Below, piece by piece: positions 52,203-61,106 of a DNA stretch of 64,000 bases (within the stretch, counting starts at the first letter, position 1; each line of letters starts with the position of its first letter). The stretch lies in the NCBI GenBank assembly GCA_902557645.1, contig CACEAP010000001.1, positions 291,378 through 355,377 of the forward strand. Reading direction: 5' to 3'. The translations under genes and the position numbers were made by a program. Below the pieces are notes generated by a model, which was given only the letters and a program-made list of their open reading frames with translations, searched no databases and had not been told where the DNA came from. Source of the DNA: an uncultured SAR86 cluster bacterium. Lineage in GTDB: Bacteria > Pseudomonadota > Gammaproteobacteria > Magnimaribacterales > D2472.

Positions 52203-53108
52203 TTATAAACCTCTTGCATTTTTATAAGCTTCTATTAACAGATTTCTCATCCATATATGAGCTCCATCCATATCATCACTTACATGCCAAAATAAGAAGT
52301 ATTCCATTGTTGGTAGCTCAATAGGTATTTTAACAAAATCTAATTCATGTCTTATAGCAAAACTATGCGTGCAAAAAAGAACAACGTCTGTTGTTTTAAC
52401 TACTTCAGGTGCTATTAAAAAGTGTTGAGCACGAAGAGCAATATCTCTTTCAAGTCCAAGTTTAGCAAGTTCAATATCTACCATATGCGGACCCTTACGT
52501 CTCTGAGATACATTTAAATGTTTTTGGGCGAGTAAATCATTTATTGTTATATCTTTAATTTGAGTCAAAGGGTGGTCTTTTCTATGAGCTACTACAAAAT
52601 AATCTTCAAAAACTTTACATGACTTTATTTCGTTTGATCTTGGTATAACTGGATCTACAACAAAATCTAATTGATTAGTTGCAAGTGCATGGACTTGATC
52701 TCTTCTAGAATAATGAAAACTACCTACCGAGACATTGGGGGCATTAATATCTATTTTTTGCATCAGGTATGGAAGAACTCTACCTTCTGATACGTCCGCA
52801 AGCGATATCTTGAAGTTTCTAGAACTTAACAATGGATCAAACTCATCAGGCTCATCAACACTTTGCTGCATAAGCATAAGAGCATTTTGAATATCTGCAA
52901 TCATATTCTCAGTTTTTTGTGTCGGAATCATCCCAGTGCCTGTTCGCAAGAATAGATCATCATTGAACTTAGTTCTTAGTCTTGAAAGAGCGTTACTTAC
53001 TGCAGGTTGAGTAATGCCAACAACATCAGCTGCTTTAGTAAGACTGCCTTGTGTATAAATTGCATTCATAATTACAAATAAATTTAGATCAAAGGTGCTT
53101 ATTTTCAT
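52203..53108 (-). CDS. LysR-family transcriptional regulator
   Basis: A 301-residue regulator with an N-terminal winged helix-turn-helix (GSLTKAADVVGITQPAVSNALSRLR, shown in part) and a periplasmic-binding-like effector domain. Such regulators often control a divergently transcribed operon. The upstream neighbour is an acyl-CoA dehydrogenase with a perfect palindrome between. The SDR gene lies downstream, facing it. It probably senses an acyl or organic acid signal, but the ligand is unknown. Confidence 0.92.
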   Translation of the reverse strand: MKISTFDLNLFVIMNAIYTQGSLTKAADVVGITQPAVSNALSRLRTKFNDDLFLRTGTGMIPTQKTENMIADIQNALMLMQQSVDEPDEFDPLLSSRNFKISLADVSEGRVLPYLMQKIDINAPNVSVGSFHYSRRDQVHALATNQLDFVVDPVIPRSNEIKSCKVFEDYFVVAHRKDHPLTQIKDITINDLLAQKHLNVSQRRKGPHMVDIELAKLGLERDIALRAQHFLIAPEVVKTTDVVLFCTHSFAIRHELDFVKIPIELPTMEYFLFWHVSDDMDGAHIWMRNLLIEAYKNARGL

Positions 53109-53191
53109 GATTTTTTTAAATCCTAACTAGTATTGATTGTGATGTGAAGTTATGATGTTATAAGTAATAAATCTGTTATTCATGAAACTTA

Positions 53192-53210
53192 TATTACCAT
53201 ATTGGTAATA
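53192..53210. promoter_or_regulatory. candidate LysR operator palindrome
   Basis: Perfect eight-base arms TATTACCA and TGGTAATA with a TAT spacer. It lies between the divergent LysR gene and the acyl-CoA dehydrogenase gene, 20 bases before the ATG at 53231. It matches the T-N11-A form of LysR sites (TTACCATATTGGTAA). The most likely user is the LysR at 52203. Confidence 0.65.
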
Positions 53211-53230
53211 CTTTTGTAGGGAGAAAAAAG

Positions 53231-54481
53231 ATGGAATACGACATCAGTCAAAAAGCACAAGATCTAATTAATAGAGTTCAAGAATTTATAAATAAAGAAG
53301 TAGCTCACAATGAAGTTTTGTATCATGAGCAATCTAAAGATGCTGATGGTAATTGGACGATTCCTCCAATTATGGAAGAAATGAAAGCTAAAGCGAAAGC
53401 TGCTGGTCTTTGGAATATGTTTTTACCAGAAAGTGAAAATGGTGCTGGCCTTTCTAATCTTGAATATGCTCATTTAGCAGAAGTAATGGGAGCATATGGT
53501 ATTTCATCAGAGGTATTTAATTGCTCTGCTCCAGATACAGGTAATATGGAAGTTCTTGAAAGATATGGTTCAGAGGAGCACAAAGAGATGTATCTTAAGC
53601 CATTATTAAATGGTGAGATTCGCTCTGCATTTGGAATGACTGAACCCGGAGTAGCTTCATCTGATGCTACAAATATTGCATCTTCAGCAGTTCTTGATGG
53701 CGATGAATATGTTATTAATGGTGAAAAGTGGTGGACATCAGGGGCAGGCGACCCAAGATGTAAATTTCTTATTTTTATGTGTGTAACTAACCCAGACAAT
53801 CATAGACATCAAAGACAATCACAAATTCTTGTTCCTATGGATGCTGAAGGAGTTGAAATTATAAAAATGATGCATGTATTTGGTTATGATGATGCGCCTC
53901 ATGGACATGCACATATGAAATTTACAAATGTTAGAGTCCCAAAAGAGAATCTACTTCTTGGAGAAGGAAGAGGTTTTGAAATAGCACAAGGTAGACTCGG
54001 GCCTGGAAGAATTCATCATTGTATGCGAGCAATTGGTTTAGGAGAGAGAGCTTTGGCTATGATGTGTAAACAAAGTTTATCAAGAGTAGCTTTTGGTAAG
54101 CCACTAGCTAGACTAGGTGGCAATATGGATATTATTGCAAATTCAAGAATTGAACTAGATCAAGCAAGACTTTTAACCTTAAAGGCTGCTCATATGATGG
54201 ATACTGTTGGTAATAAGGTTGCAGCCAGTGAGATAGCTCAAATTAAAGTTGTCGCTCCTAATGTTGTATGTGACATATTAGATAGAGCTATTCAAATGCA
54301 CGGTGGTGCTGGCGTATCACAAGTTTATCCTTTAGCCTCCATGTATGCGCATATGAGAACATTAAGACTTGCTGATGGCCCAGATGAAGTTCATAGAAGA
54401 GCAGTTGCTCGACATGAACTTGGTAAATATACTGTTAATGAGGCTGGAAAGGTTGAGTCATCAAATATAGCTAGAAATTAA
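53231..54481 (+). CDS. acyl-CoA dehydrogenase, ACAD10/11-like
   Basis: A 416-residue FAD enzyme: ACAD N-terminal domain, middle region with [16 protein letters not shown] and [11 protein letters not shown], and C-terminal [16 protein letters not shown] then [13 protein letters not shown]. These patterns resemble the catalytic half of ACAD10/ACAD11. It starts with ATG 53231 after AGGGAG at 53218-53223, just behind the palindrome at 53192-53210, so it is probably regulated by the LysR at 52203. sbcB follows 6 bases after its stop, so the two may be cotranscribed. Confidence 0.92.
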   Translation: MEYDISQKAQDLINRVQEFINKEVAHNEVLYHEQSKDADGNWTIPPIMEEMKAKAKAAGLWNMFLPESENGAGLSNLEYAHLAEVMGAYGISSEVFNCSAPDTGNMEVLERYGSEEHKEMYLKPLLNGEIRSAFGMTEPGVASSDATNIASSAVLDGDEYVINGEKWWTSGAGDPRCKFLIFMCVTNPDNHRHQRQSQILVPMDAEGVEIIKMMHVFGYDDAPHGHAHMKFTNVRVPKENLLLGEGRGFEIAQGRLGPGRIHHCMRAIGLGERALAMMCKQSLSRVAFGKPLARLGGNMDIIANSRIELDQARLLTLKAAHMMDTVGNKVAASEIAQIKVVAPNVVCDILDRAIQMHGGAGVSQVYPLASMYAHMRTLRLADGPDEVHRRAVARHELGKYTVNEAGKVESSNIARN

Positions 54482-54487
54482 GATTTA

Positions 54488-55915
54488 GTGATATCTCATA
54501 ATAATCTTATTTTTTATGATACCGAGACAACTGGCATTCAAAGAGATTTTAGTCAAATCTTGCAGTGTGGATCAGTATTAACAGATAAAAATTTAAATAC
54601 ATTATCTGAACAAGATATCGGATGTGCACCTTTGCCTTGGATTATTCCAAATCCAAGAGCAATGCTTACAAACAAAAAAATTAATTTATTCAATTCTAAT
54701 GTCTCTCATTATGAAATGATAAAAGATCTACAAATCCAGTGGAAACAATGGACCTTAGATAATCCTGGCATATTTATTTCTTATAACGGCCATGCTTTTG
54801 ATGAAGAATTAGTAAGACGACAATTTTTTTGGAATTTATTAGAACCATATGTAACAAATACTAATGGAAACGGCAGATTAGACTTAATGTTGATGATGCA
54901 TAATGTTGTAAGTTTTTTTCCTGAAGCTATTAATATACCTTTATTTGAAGATGGTCCAAAAATTAGTCTAAAGCTTGAAGATATAGCTAGAGCAAATAAT
55001 ATAAGTGCAGATAGTGCTCATGATGCAATTGCTGATTGTAATCTAATGATAGACGTTATTAAAAAAATTAATCTATCAACTCCAGAGGTTTTTGATTCAT
55101 TTTTAAAGATATCCACTAAATCAGGTGTGATGGCTTTATTAGAATCTCAAGGCTTTCTTGCCTTGGGCGAGGTATTTAGACGTCAAATATTTAGATATCC
55201 TGTTATATTTTGTGGCAGTGATCCATCCAGACCAAATGATATTGTATTCTTTGATTTAAGTTTTGATGACCCTGAAGAGATATTAGAATTAGAGCTTTCT
55301 GAAATATTTAAGTTAATTAATTCTGGCGGCCGTGATGGTCCTTTAAAAAAATATAAAATTAATAAAACAATTCCAATATGTCATAGTGATTTACTAACAA
55401 ATAAAACAATCTTTGATGTAGATTTTAATGAGTTAAATAGAAGAGCTTTATTAGTAAAAAATCATAAAGACTTTCAGACTAAAGTTTCTCAAGCAATGTC
55501 AGATAGAATAATGAATTTTCCTGAACCAGAACATATAGAACAAACAATATATTCAGGTGGCTTTCCTTCATACAAAGACAAAGATCTTATGCAGGAATTT
55601 CATATTTCAAATGATTTAAATCATAGGGTTAAAATTGCACGAAATTTTGAAGATGAAAGAATAAGAGTTTTTGCAGAAAGAATAATCTGCCAAATATCTT
55701 TTGAAAATGCACCTGAAGATTTTCAAAGAAGATATAAGTTACTTTTTGAAGAACGAATTGGTACAAAGGGTCTATGGGGTTATGTAAAATCGTCAATAGA
55801 TGAGTCAAATAAGTTATTAGAAGAGTATTCTGATAATGAATCAATTACAATTCTAGAAGAAACTTTAAACCATCTAAAAAAAATGCAATCTTTAATTGAT
55901 GAAACCCAACTTTGA
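54488..55915 (+). CDS. sbcB: exodeoxyribonuclease I (ExoI)
   Basis: A 475-residue 3'-5' single-strand DNA exonuclease used in repair and recombination. The DEDDh active site is visible: YDTETTG (Asp, Glu) near residues 10-16, SYNGHAFDEELVRRQ (Asp) near 98-112, and HDAIADC (His, Asp) near 178-184. The following NPRAMLTNKKI and the SH3-like and C-terminal domains fit ExoI. The start is GTG at 54488, six bases after the acyl-CoA dehydrogenase stop. Confidence 0.94.
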   Translation: MISHNNLIFYDTETTGIQRDFSQILQCGSVLTDKNLNTLSEQDIGCAPLPWIIPNPRAMLTNKKINLFNSNVSHYEMIKDLQIQWKQWTLDNPGIFISYNGHAFDEELVRRQFFWNLLEPYVTNTNGNGRLDLMLMMHNVVSFFPEAINIPLFEDGPKISLKLEDIARANNISADSAHDAIADCNLMIDVIKKINLSTPEVFDSFLKISTKSGVMALLESQGFLALGEVFRRQIFRYPVIFCGSDPSRPNDIVFFDLSFDDPEEILELELSEIFKLINSGGRDGPLKKYKINKTIPICHSDLLTNKTIFDVDFNELNRRALLVKNHKDFQTKVSQAMSDRIMNFPEPEHIEQTIYSGGFPSYKDKDLMQEFHISNDLNHRVKIARNFEDERIRVFAERIICQISFENAPEDFQRRYKLLFEERIGTKGLWGYVKSSIDESNKLLEEYSDNESITILEETLNHLKKMQSLIDETQL

Positions 55916-55930
55916 TTTTTTAATAAAGTA

Positions 55931-56875
55931 ATGAAAATTCCAAATTTAAAATTTATATTTCTAACAACAATTTTTTTATCAGGATGTGGTGGAGGCGGGG
56001 GTTCTACTTCAAATAATGCTCCTGAAACGCCAATTCAGAATCCTTATAATTTAACTTGCAGCAGTTACCAATCAAATACTCAAAAATGCAGTTTTACTCA
56101 TAATAATATAATAAGAGAATATTATATTTATATTCCATCATCATACACACCGTCTTCAAATGCACCACTGATGTTTGTTTTACATGGTTACGGAAGTTCT
56201 GCAACAAATATAATGTTTTATTCAAGCTTTCAAAATTTAGCTGAAGAAGATTCTTATATCATAGTATACCCACAAGGCTCTTTATTAAATGGAGTAACTC
56301 ACTGGAATGTTGGTGGTTGGACAATAGGAAGTACTGCTAATGATGTAGATTTTATTGAAACTATTATAGAGTTAGTTGATAACGAATATTTTATAAACAA
56401 TGAACGCATTTACTCAACAGGTATGTCTAATGGTGGATATATGAGTTATCACTTAGCCTGTAATACTAACCTTTTTGCGGCAGTAGCATCAGTTACTGGA
56501 TCAATGACACCTGAAACATATAATAATTGTAGTCCTACTAATGCTACTTCAATTTTACAAATTCATGGATTGCAAGATTTTACTGTTCCTTATACTGGAG
56601 CTCCATGGTCTAAGACTATTCCAGAAGTTATGGGATATTGGAGTGAATATAATAATTGTAATGAAGATCCATTATCCTCAATTACGGATTTATCAGACGG
56701 AAGCTATATATATTTTGATTCATACCAGAATTGTTCAAATACAGTTGGTGTTAATCTCATATTGCACAGCACCATGGGCCACACATGGCCAAGTATAAAT
56801 AACCATAGTATGAGTGCAACAGCAGAAGTTTGGTCGTTTTTTAAAGATTATGATCTTAATGGAAAGATTGATTAA
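55931..56875 (+). CDS. secreted LpqC/PHB-depolymerase-like esterase, lipoprotein
   Basis: A 314-residue protein with a lipobox (LSGC) followed by a five-Gly linker like that of the giant protease at 40717. The alpha/beta-hydrolase domain has VLHGYGSS (oxyanion region), the nucleophile elbow STGMSNGGYMS, and a catalytic-type His in GHTWPS. This is the LpqC/poly(3-hydroxybutyrate) depolymerase and feruloyl-esterase family, acting on esters of polymers. The substrate is unknown. Cell-surface anchoring suggests digestion of external polymers. Confidence 0.85.
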   Translation: MKIPNLKFIFLTTIFLSGCGGGGGSTSNNAPETPIQNPYNLTCSSYQSNTQKCSFTHNNIIREYYIYIPSSYTPSSNAPLMFVLHGYGSSATNIMFYSSFQNLAEEDSYIIVYPQGSLLNGVTHWNVGGWTIGSTANDVDFIETIIELVDNEYFINNERIYSTGMSNGGYMSYHLACNTNLFAAVASVTGSMTPETYNNCSPTNATSILQIHGLQDFTVPYTGAPWSKTIPEVMGYWSEYNNCNEDPLSSITDLSDGSYIYFDSYQNCSNTVGVNLILHSTMGHTWPSINNHSMSATAEVWSFFKDYDLNGKID

Positions 56876-56876
56876 A

Positions 56877-57071
56877 TTAGAATTTACCAATCTCGACATT
56901 AATTTTTTTAACACCTTTACTTACTGACTCAGTCAATATAATTGGTAATATGGCATGCAAAAGCCCAACAATTCCTATAAATAATAATTTTATACTTATA
57001 ACAGATACTCTATAAGCATGAGCAAAATAACCTAAGTTAGCTTTTTTGAGATGCTTTAAATCAAACCACAT
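56877..57071 (-). CDS. small membrane protein, DUF6356-like
   Basis: A 64-residue protein with a short N-terminal amphipathic part (HLKKANLGYFAHAYRVS) and one to two hydrophobic segments containing GLLHAILP. The pattern of a YFxHxxxxxxxxS lead and LxHAxxP resembles DUF6356 proteins; I am not sure of the family. Convergent with the esterase gene and separated by one base. Confidence 0.45.
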   Translation of the reverse strand: MWFDLKHLKKANLGYFAHAYRVSVISIKLLFIGIVGLLHAILPIILTESVSKGVKKINVEIGKF

Positions 57072-57134
57072 TAACTGATTCTATATCATAAGAAGTATTT
57101 TAAATATACTAAATTAAAACTTAGAAAATATCTG

Positions 57135-57140
57135 TATAAT
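57135..57140 (+). promoter_or_regulatory. candidate -10 for tRNA-Val
   Basis: TATAAT preceded by TG. It lies 16 bases before the mature 5' end of the tRNA. No convincing -35 is visible. Confidence 0.55.
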
Positions 57141-57155
57141 GCAGTCTCTATTTAT

Positions 57156-57234
57156 AGACCCGTAGCTCAGTTTTGGTTAGAGCGCTGCATTGACATTGCA
57201 GAGGTCGATGGTTCGAGTCCATTCGGGTCTACCA
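57156..57234 (+). tRNA. tRNA-Val (anticodon GAC)
   Basis: A 79-base tRNA with CCA encoded. The acceptor AGACCCG pairs perfectly with CGGGTCT, the D-stem is GCTC/GAGC, and the anticodon stem CTGCA/TGCAG holds loop TTGACAT (anticodon GAC). The T loop is TTCGAGT. It reads GUC/GUU codons. Confidence 0.96.
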
Positions 57235-57237
57235 TTT

Positions 57238-57675
57238 TTATAGTTGATTTAGGTAATTTGTAAGCCTTTCTTTATTCATAACAAACATACTTTCCATCTG
57301 TATGGCAGCAGATTTAACACTCTCAAGATTATTTTTACTGTCTCCAACTTGAATTACACCAACCATTGCCATTACAGCATGCGGAGTACATTGATAAGCA
57401 TAAATACCTTCTTGATTAAAGGTAACACTAATATCTTTACTTAACTCACTTGACCATGATTGAGCACCTTGAGGAATCATTCCAGGAAGTGAAGCGGAAT
57501 TATGCGCAGGATCAGTCGAGACAAAATTAACTGTATCACCAATATTTATTTTTAAGACTGCTGGCTCAAAAATCATTACGCCTTCAGCTCCTTGATTTAG
57601 CATTTTTACTTCATAGTTTGCAGAGAAGACATTAATGCTAATAGTAAATAGGGAAAGTAAGATATATTTGCTCAT
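57238..57675 (-). CDS. pseudoazurin (type I copper protein)
   Basis: A periplasmic electron carrier of 145 residues with a signal peptide (cleavage near FSA-N). All four copper ligands are present: His58 (DPAHN), Cys96 (YQCTPH), His99 and Met104, with pseudoazurin spacing of 38, 3 and 5. The family-specific EVKMLNQGAEGVMIFEPA start and GDTVNFV follow. Pseudoazurin usually donates electrons to nitrite or nitrous oxide reductase or to terminal oxidases; none is in the window. Its ATG overlaps the TGA of a 55-residue membrane protein, so the three small genes form one coupled operon. Confidence 0.93.
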   Translation of the reverse strand: MSKYILLSLFTISINVFSANYEVKMLNQGAEGVMIFEPAVLKINIGDTVNFVSTDPAHNSASLPGMIPQGAQSWSSELSKDISVTFNQEGIYAYQCTPHAVMAMVGVIQVGDSKNNLESVKSAAIQMESMFVMNKERLTNYLNQL

Positions 57676-57839
57676 AAAATAACTCCAGTTATAACAATTA
57701 GAATTGTAACGATTGATAAAAAAAACAAACCTAAAAAAATACCAATAGAAAGTAATTTGATAGGGGATGGCTTAAAATCAGGATCTGTTTTACCTAACCC
57801 AAAAAATAATTTTAAGAGCCTAACCAAAAAATAATCCAT
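57672..57839 (-). CDS. 55-residue single-helix membrane protein
   Basis: A small gene in the gap between pseudoazurin and the 71-residue membrane protein. Starting at ATG 57839 on the minus strand, it encodes MDYFLVRLLKLFFGLGK at its N-terminus, a charged-Pro segment (TDPDFKPSPIK), and one hydrophobic helix to the C-terminus. It overlaps the upstream gene by 20 bases and the pseudoazurin ATG by 4 bases (ATGA). The tight coupling and a membrane-protein pattern support it being real. Family unknown. Confidence 0.6.
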   Translation of the reverse strand: MDYFLVRLLKLFFGLGKTDPDFKPSPIKLLSIGIFLGLFFLSIVTILIVITGVIL

Positions 57840-58035
57840 TAATGTACATGGATGCTAACATAAATCCTAAAACAACAACTTGAATAACTGCTGGAATAAC
57901 AACGAATAAAACAAGAGGGTCAAATTTCATAGCCATAAAGTAGTCATTTTCTAACCAATCGTGCATTTCTTTTGAAGTAGCTTCTTTTACATCTGTTATC
58001 AAGATTTTCTCCTTATTATTGATATGTTGCATCAT
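57820..58035 (-). CDS. 71-residue single-helix membrane protein
   Basis: A soluble, charged N-terminal part of about 38 residues (ITDVKEATSKEMHDWLEN) is followed by one helix (LVLFVVIPAVIQVVVLGFMLAS) and a short tail ending NGLFFG. No family is recognised. It is the first of three overlapping genes that end with pseudoazurin, so the operon may couple a membrane partner to copper electron transfer. Two adjacent Met codons allow either as start. Confidence 0.6.
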   Translation of the reverse strand: MMQHINNKEKILITDVKEATSKEMHDWLENDYFMAMKFDPLVLFVVIPAVIQVVVLGFMLASMYINGLFFG

Positions 58036-58164
58036 TATAATTATTTATAATAAATTATCAATAATATTTATATTACTATTTTTAGATATATTTACATAAC
58101 TGATATGCAGGAGATAACGGTTTAATGAATTAAATGGAAGATCTTTGTGGTTCTAAAATTATTC

Positions 58165-59931
58165 TTAAGTCCAAACAAATAAAATCATTGGAATTGAGAC
58201 AATAATTATTAAAATATCTAAAGGTAGACCTAAGCGCCAATAATCTGTAAATTTATAATTACCAGGACCCATAACTACAGTATTGCACTGATGCCCAATT
58301 GGAGTTAAAAAAGCACAACTTGCTCCAACAGCTACTACCATTAAAAATGGCTCTACTGCATACCCTAACTCATAAGCTATGCCTGCAGATATTGGGGCCA
58401 TAATAACTGCCGTAGCAGCATTATTAATTATGTCAGTAGTAGCCATTGTTACAATAAGTATTGTAAAAAGTAGCCAAAATTGACTTAAGTCTCCAGCAAA
58501 TGCAGAAATATTTGATGAAATAATGTCAGTCAAACCTGTTGTTTGTAATGCTGTACCCACTGGTATCATAGCTGCCAGCATAATAACAATAGGCCAATCA
58601 ACATCTCTATAGAAATTACTATCAATAATTTTAATACGTGCAAAACCAAGCACACATAACAAGAATGCTGCCGCTGTTGAAAGTATATTAAATGCAACTA
58701 AAATAATTGCAGTTATAAAAAAAATTAAACCTTTTAATAGACGACTTCTACTTGGAATTGTTTGCAACTCCCTTTGTCTCAATGGCATTAAACCAAGATG
58801 TTTTATTTTATTTGTTACATCCTCTTCATCTAGGTCTCTTATACCCAATAAAAGAACATCACCTGATTTAAATGTTTCTCTGGTAAGTCTTGTTCTATAT
58901 TTTGCTCCTTTTCTCCACAAGCCCAGGAGATTCAACTCTTCATATGCAAGCTTTAAGAAAAAATCATACTTTCTTCCAATTAGCCTTGAACCCGGTGTAA
59001 TCATAGCTTCAATTTCTTCAAGATCATCATCATCAAAAGAATGAAGCTCTTTCGGTATAGTTAGATTAAATCTATCTAATATAACTCCAATATCTTCAGG
59101 CGGACTTTTAATAACTAAAATTTGATTAGCTTTAATTCTAGTATTGTTTTTAACTTTACTAACGGCTCCTCTTTCATTAACTATTCCAATAATTTCTATA
59201 TCTTCACCAGCTAATTTTTTAAAAGCTGATAGAGTTCTACCAATAATTTCACTTTCTGGATTAACGCTTACTTCAAATAAGTAACCCTTAAGGTTTATAA
59301 GGCTTGTGCCTGATCCTTTCAAATCCCTGAGTTGAATTAGTTTTGTCCCGAGAATACATAAAAATATAAGACTTAATATTGTTATAACTAAACCAACATA
59401 TGAAAAATCAAAAAAATTAAATCCACTTGATGTTATAGATGCTTTATATTCAGATATGATTATATTAGGAGGAGTTCCTATTGCTGTATTCATACCACCT
59501 AAAATACAAGCAAAAGATAGCGGCATTAAAAATTTAGCAGGATGCCATTCTAACCTTTGACAAATATTAAGTGTTATTGGAAGTAAAATAGCTAATGCAC
59601 CTATATTATTTATAAAAGATGACAAAAAGGCTGCTATAAAAAGTAAAGAGATTAAAAATTGAAGCTCTGTAAATTTTCTTCCTCCTATTATTTTACCTAC
59701 AAGGCCAGTTAAACCAGAGTTTTTTAAGCCTTGGCTTATTATTAAAACTAAAGCTACTGTAATGACAGCAGGATGAGCAAATCCTAAAAATGCATCAGAT
59801 GAGGGTATTACTCCAAAAATAACAAGAACTATTAAGGCACCTATAGAAATAGCATCATATCTAAATTTACCCCAGATAAAGAAACCTAGAAGGGCAACAA
59901 GGGTAGCTGAAAGAATAAATTGATCACTCAT
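58165..59931 (-). CDS. SLC13/DASS-family transporter with two TrkA-C domains
   Basis: A 588-residue transporter. N-terminal helices (about 1-190) include NNIGALAILLPI and IGTPPNIII, matching the SNT/SNA-like motifs of the divalent anion:Na+ symporter family. Two RCK_C (TrkA-C) domains lie at about 225-290 (GRTLSAFKKLAGEDIEI) and 308-375. The C-terminal helical half (about 410-588) has NNAATAVIMAPIS. The central RCK_C pair suggests regulation by a ligand. Substrates of such proteins include sulfate and dicarboxylates; the substrate here is unknown. It follows the MscS gene on the same strand, 15 bases apart. Confidence 0.88.
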   Translation of the reverse strand: MSDQFILSATLVALLGFFIWGKFRYDAISIGALIVLVIFGVIPSSDAFLGFAHPAVITVALVLIISQGLKNSGLTGLVGKIIGGRKFTELQFLISLLFIAAFLSSFINNIGALAILLPITLNICQRLEWHPAKFLMPLSFACILGGMNTAIGTPPNIIISEYKASITSSGFNFFDFSYVGLVITILSLIFLCILGTKLIQLRDLKGSGTSLINLKGYLFEVSVNPESEIIGRTLSAFKKLAGEDIEIIGIVNERGAVSKVKNNTRIKANQILVIKSPPEDIGVILDRFNLTIPKELHSFDDDDLEEIEAMITPGSRLIGRKYDFFLKLAYEELNLLGLWRKGAKYRTRLTRETFKSGDVLLLGIRDLDEEDVTNKIKHLGLMPLRQRELQTIPSRSRLLKGLIFFITAIILVAFNILSTAAAFLLCVLGFARIKIIDSNFYRDVDWPIVIMLAAMIPVGTALQTTGLTDIISSNISAFAGDLSQFWLLFTILIVTMATTDIINNAATAVIMAPISAGIAYELGYAVEPFLMVVAVGASCAFLTPIGHQCNTVVMGPGNYKFTDYWRLGLPLDILIIIVSIPMILFVWT

Positions 59932-59946
59932 ATCACTAATAATGAA

Positions 59947-61038
59947 TTACTTATCTTCTGGAGTGCTCTCTAAATAAAGTGATGTTGATGGGAAAGCAAA
60001 TTCAGAATTATTTTTTTCAACAATCTTCATAATATTAAATATTAAAGATTCTTTAATATTACAAAAATCAGCAAATCCACAAGGGTCTGAATAACAAACT
60101 ATCATAATATCTATAGAGCTCGAGCCAAGCTCAATAACTCGCACAACAGGATCTAGATCTCCATCTGAGGCAAAATCATTGCTTTTTACAATATAGTCTT
60201 TAATACCAGATCTTATAGATTCAAGTTGCTCTACAGTTGTAGAATAAATTAGATTAATTTTCCAATTAAGTCTTCTGTTAATAATTCCTGCATGATTAAT
60301 AACCATAACATCAGATAAATCTTTATTAGGAATAATCATAGGTGATGTATCAAATTGCCTAATAACAGTAGACCTAAAGCCTATAGTATCAACAATGCCA
60401 TGCAGTTTACCGCTAACTTGGATTCTGTCCCCAGGTTGAAATCTATTTTCACCAATAATTAATATCCCAGCAATTAGGTTTTTAAAGAAATCTTGCGCTC
60501 CCAAAGCAACTGCTACTGAAAAAAGTCCAAGTCCTGCAACTAACGGACCAATTTGAATACCAAATATATCTAATATAACTCCAAGCCCAATTATCCAAAC
60601 AATTGCTCTAGAAGCTCTCTCTAGCCACATTTGCATTGATGCTGTTAACCATGAGCTAGTTGATAATGCTTCAAAAATAGGTTTAATGCTATTTGCTAAG
60701 GCGCTAAATATTGTGAATACAACAAAAGCTTTAACAATATTTGTTGCAGAATCTCCTACAACTCCTGAAAGAGGAAGAATTAATGTTATAAGATATAAAG
60801 CAATAGTTACTGGGACCAATCCAAGTGGTTTTTCTAAAGCAGCTAAAATTTCATCATCTACTTTGGATTCAGTTTTTGAGGCAAGCCTTCCGATTGCATT
60901 TATGACCGTCGCTATTATAAAACCTCTTAAAAGGAATGCAGTAAGCAGAATTATTAGTGAAATAATAATATCTGAAAGATTAACCCCATAAAATCCTCTA
61001 TTCCAAACTTCGCTTAATAAATTAATAAAATTATCCAT
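59947..61038 (-). CDS. MscS-family mechanosensitive channel
   Basis: A 363-residue small-conductance channel. About four N-terminal helices precede the MscS pore helix (LGLFSVAVALGAQDFFKN) and the conserved PGDRIQV turn, then the cytoplasmic beta domain with IPNKDL and a C-terminal alpha/beta domain. It releases osmolytes during hypoosmotic shock. The four or so N-terminal helices are more than in the E. coli MscS. It precedes the SLC13 gene by 15 bases and may be cotranscribed. Confidence 0.92.
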   Translation of the reverse strand: MDNFINLLSEVWNRGFYGVNLSDIIISLIILLTAFLLRGFIIATVINAIGRLASKTESKVDDEILAALEKPLGLVPVTIALYLITLILPLSGVVGDSATNIVKAFVVFTIFSALANSIKPIFEALSTSSWLTASMQMWLERASRAIVWIIGLGVILDIFGIQIGPLVAGLGLFSVAVALGAQDFFKNLIAGILIIGENRFQPGDRIQVSGKLHGIVDTIGFRSTVIRQFDTSPMIIPNKDLSDVMVINHAGIINRRLNWKINLIYSTTVEQLESIRSGIKDYIVKSNDFASDGDLDPVVRVIELGSSSIDIMIVCYSDPCGFADFCNIKESLIFNIMKIVEKNNSEFAFPSTSLYLESTPEDK

Positions 61039-61106
61039 ATATAAATTTTGTAAAAAATATATGTCATTTTAAGGGTATTTTGATGTTTATAGCAAAGTTA
61101 GATCCT

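Noticed and set aside
53161..53191. TAAGT...ACTTA pair upstream of the 53192 palindrome as a second operator half.
   Set aside because: Only five bases per arm, 21 bases apart, in AT-rich DNA; not distinguishable from chance.
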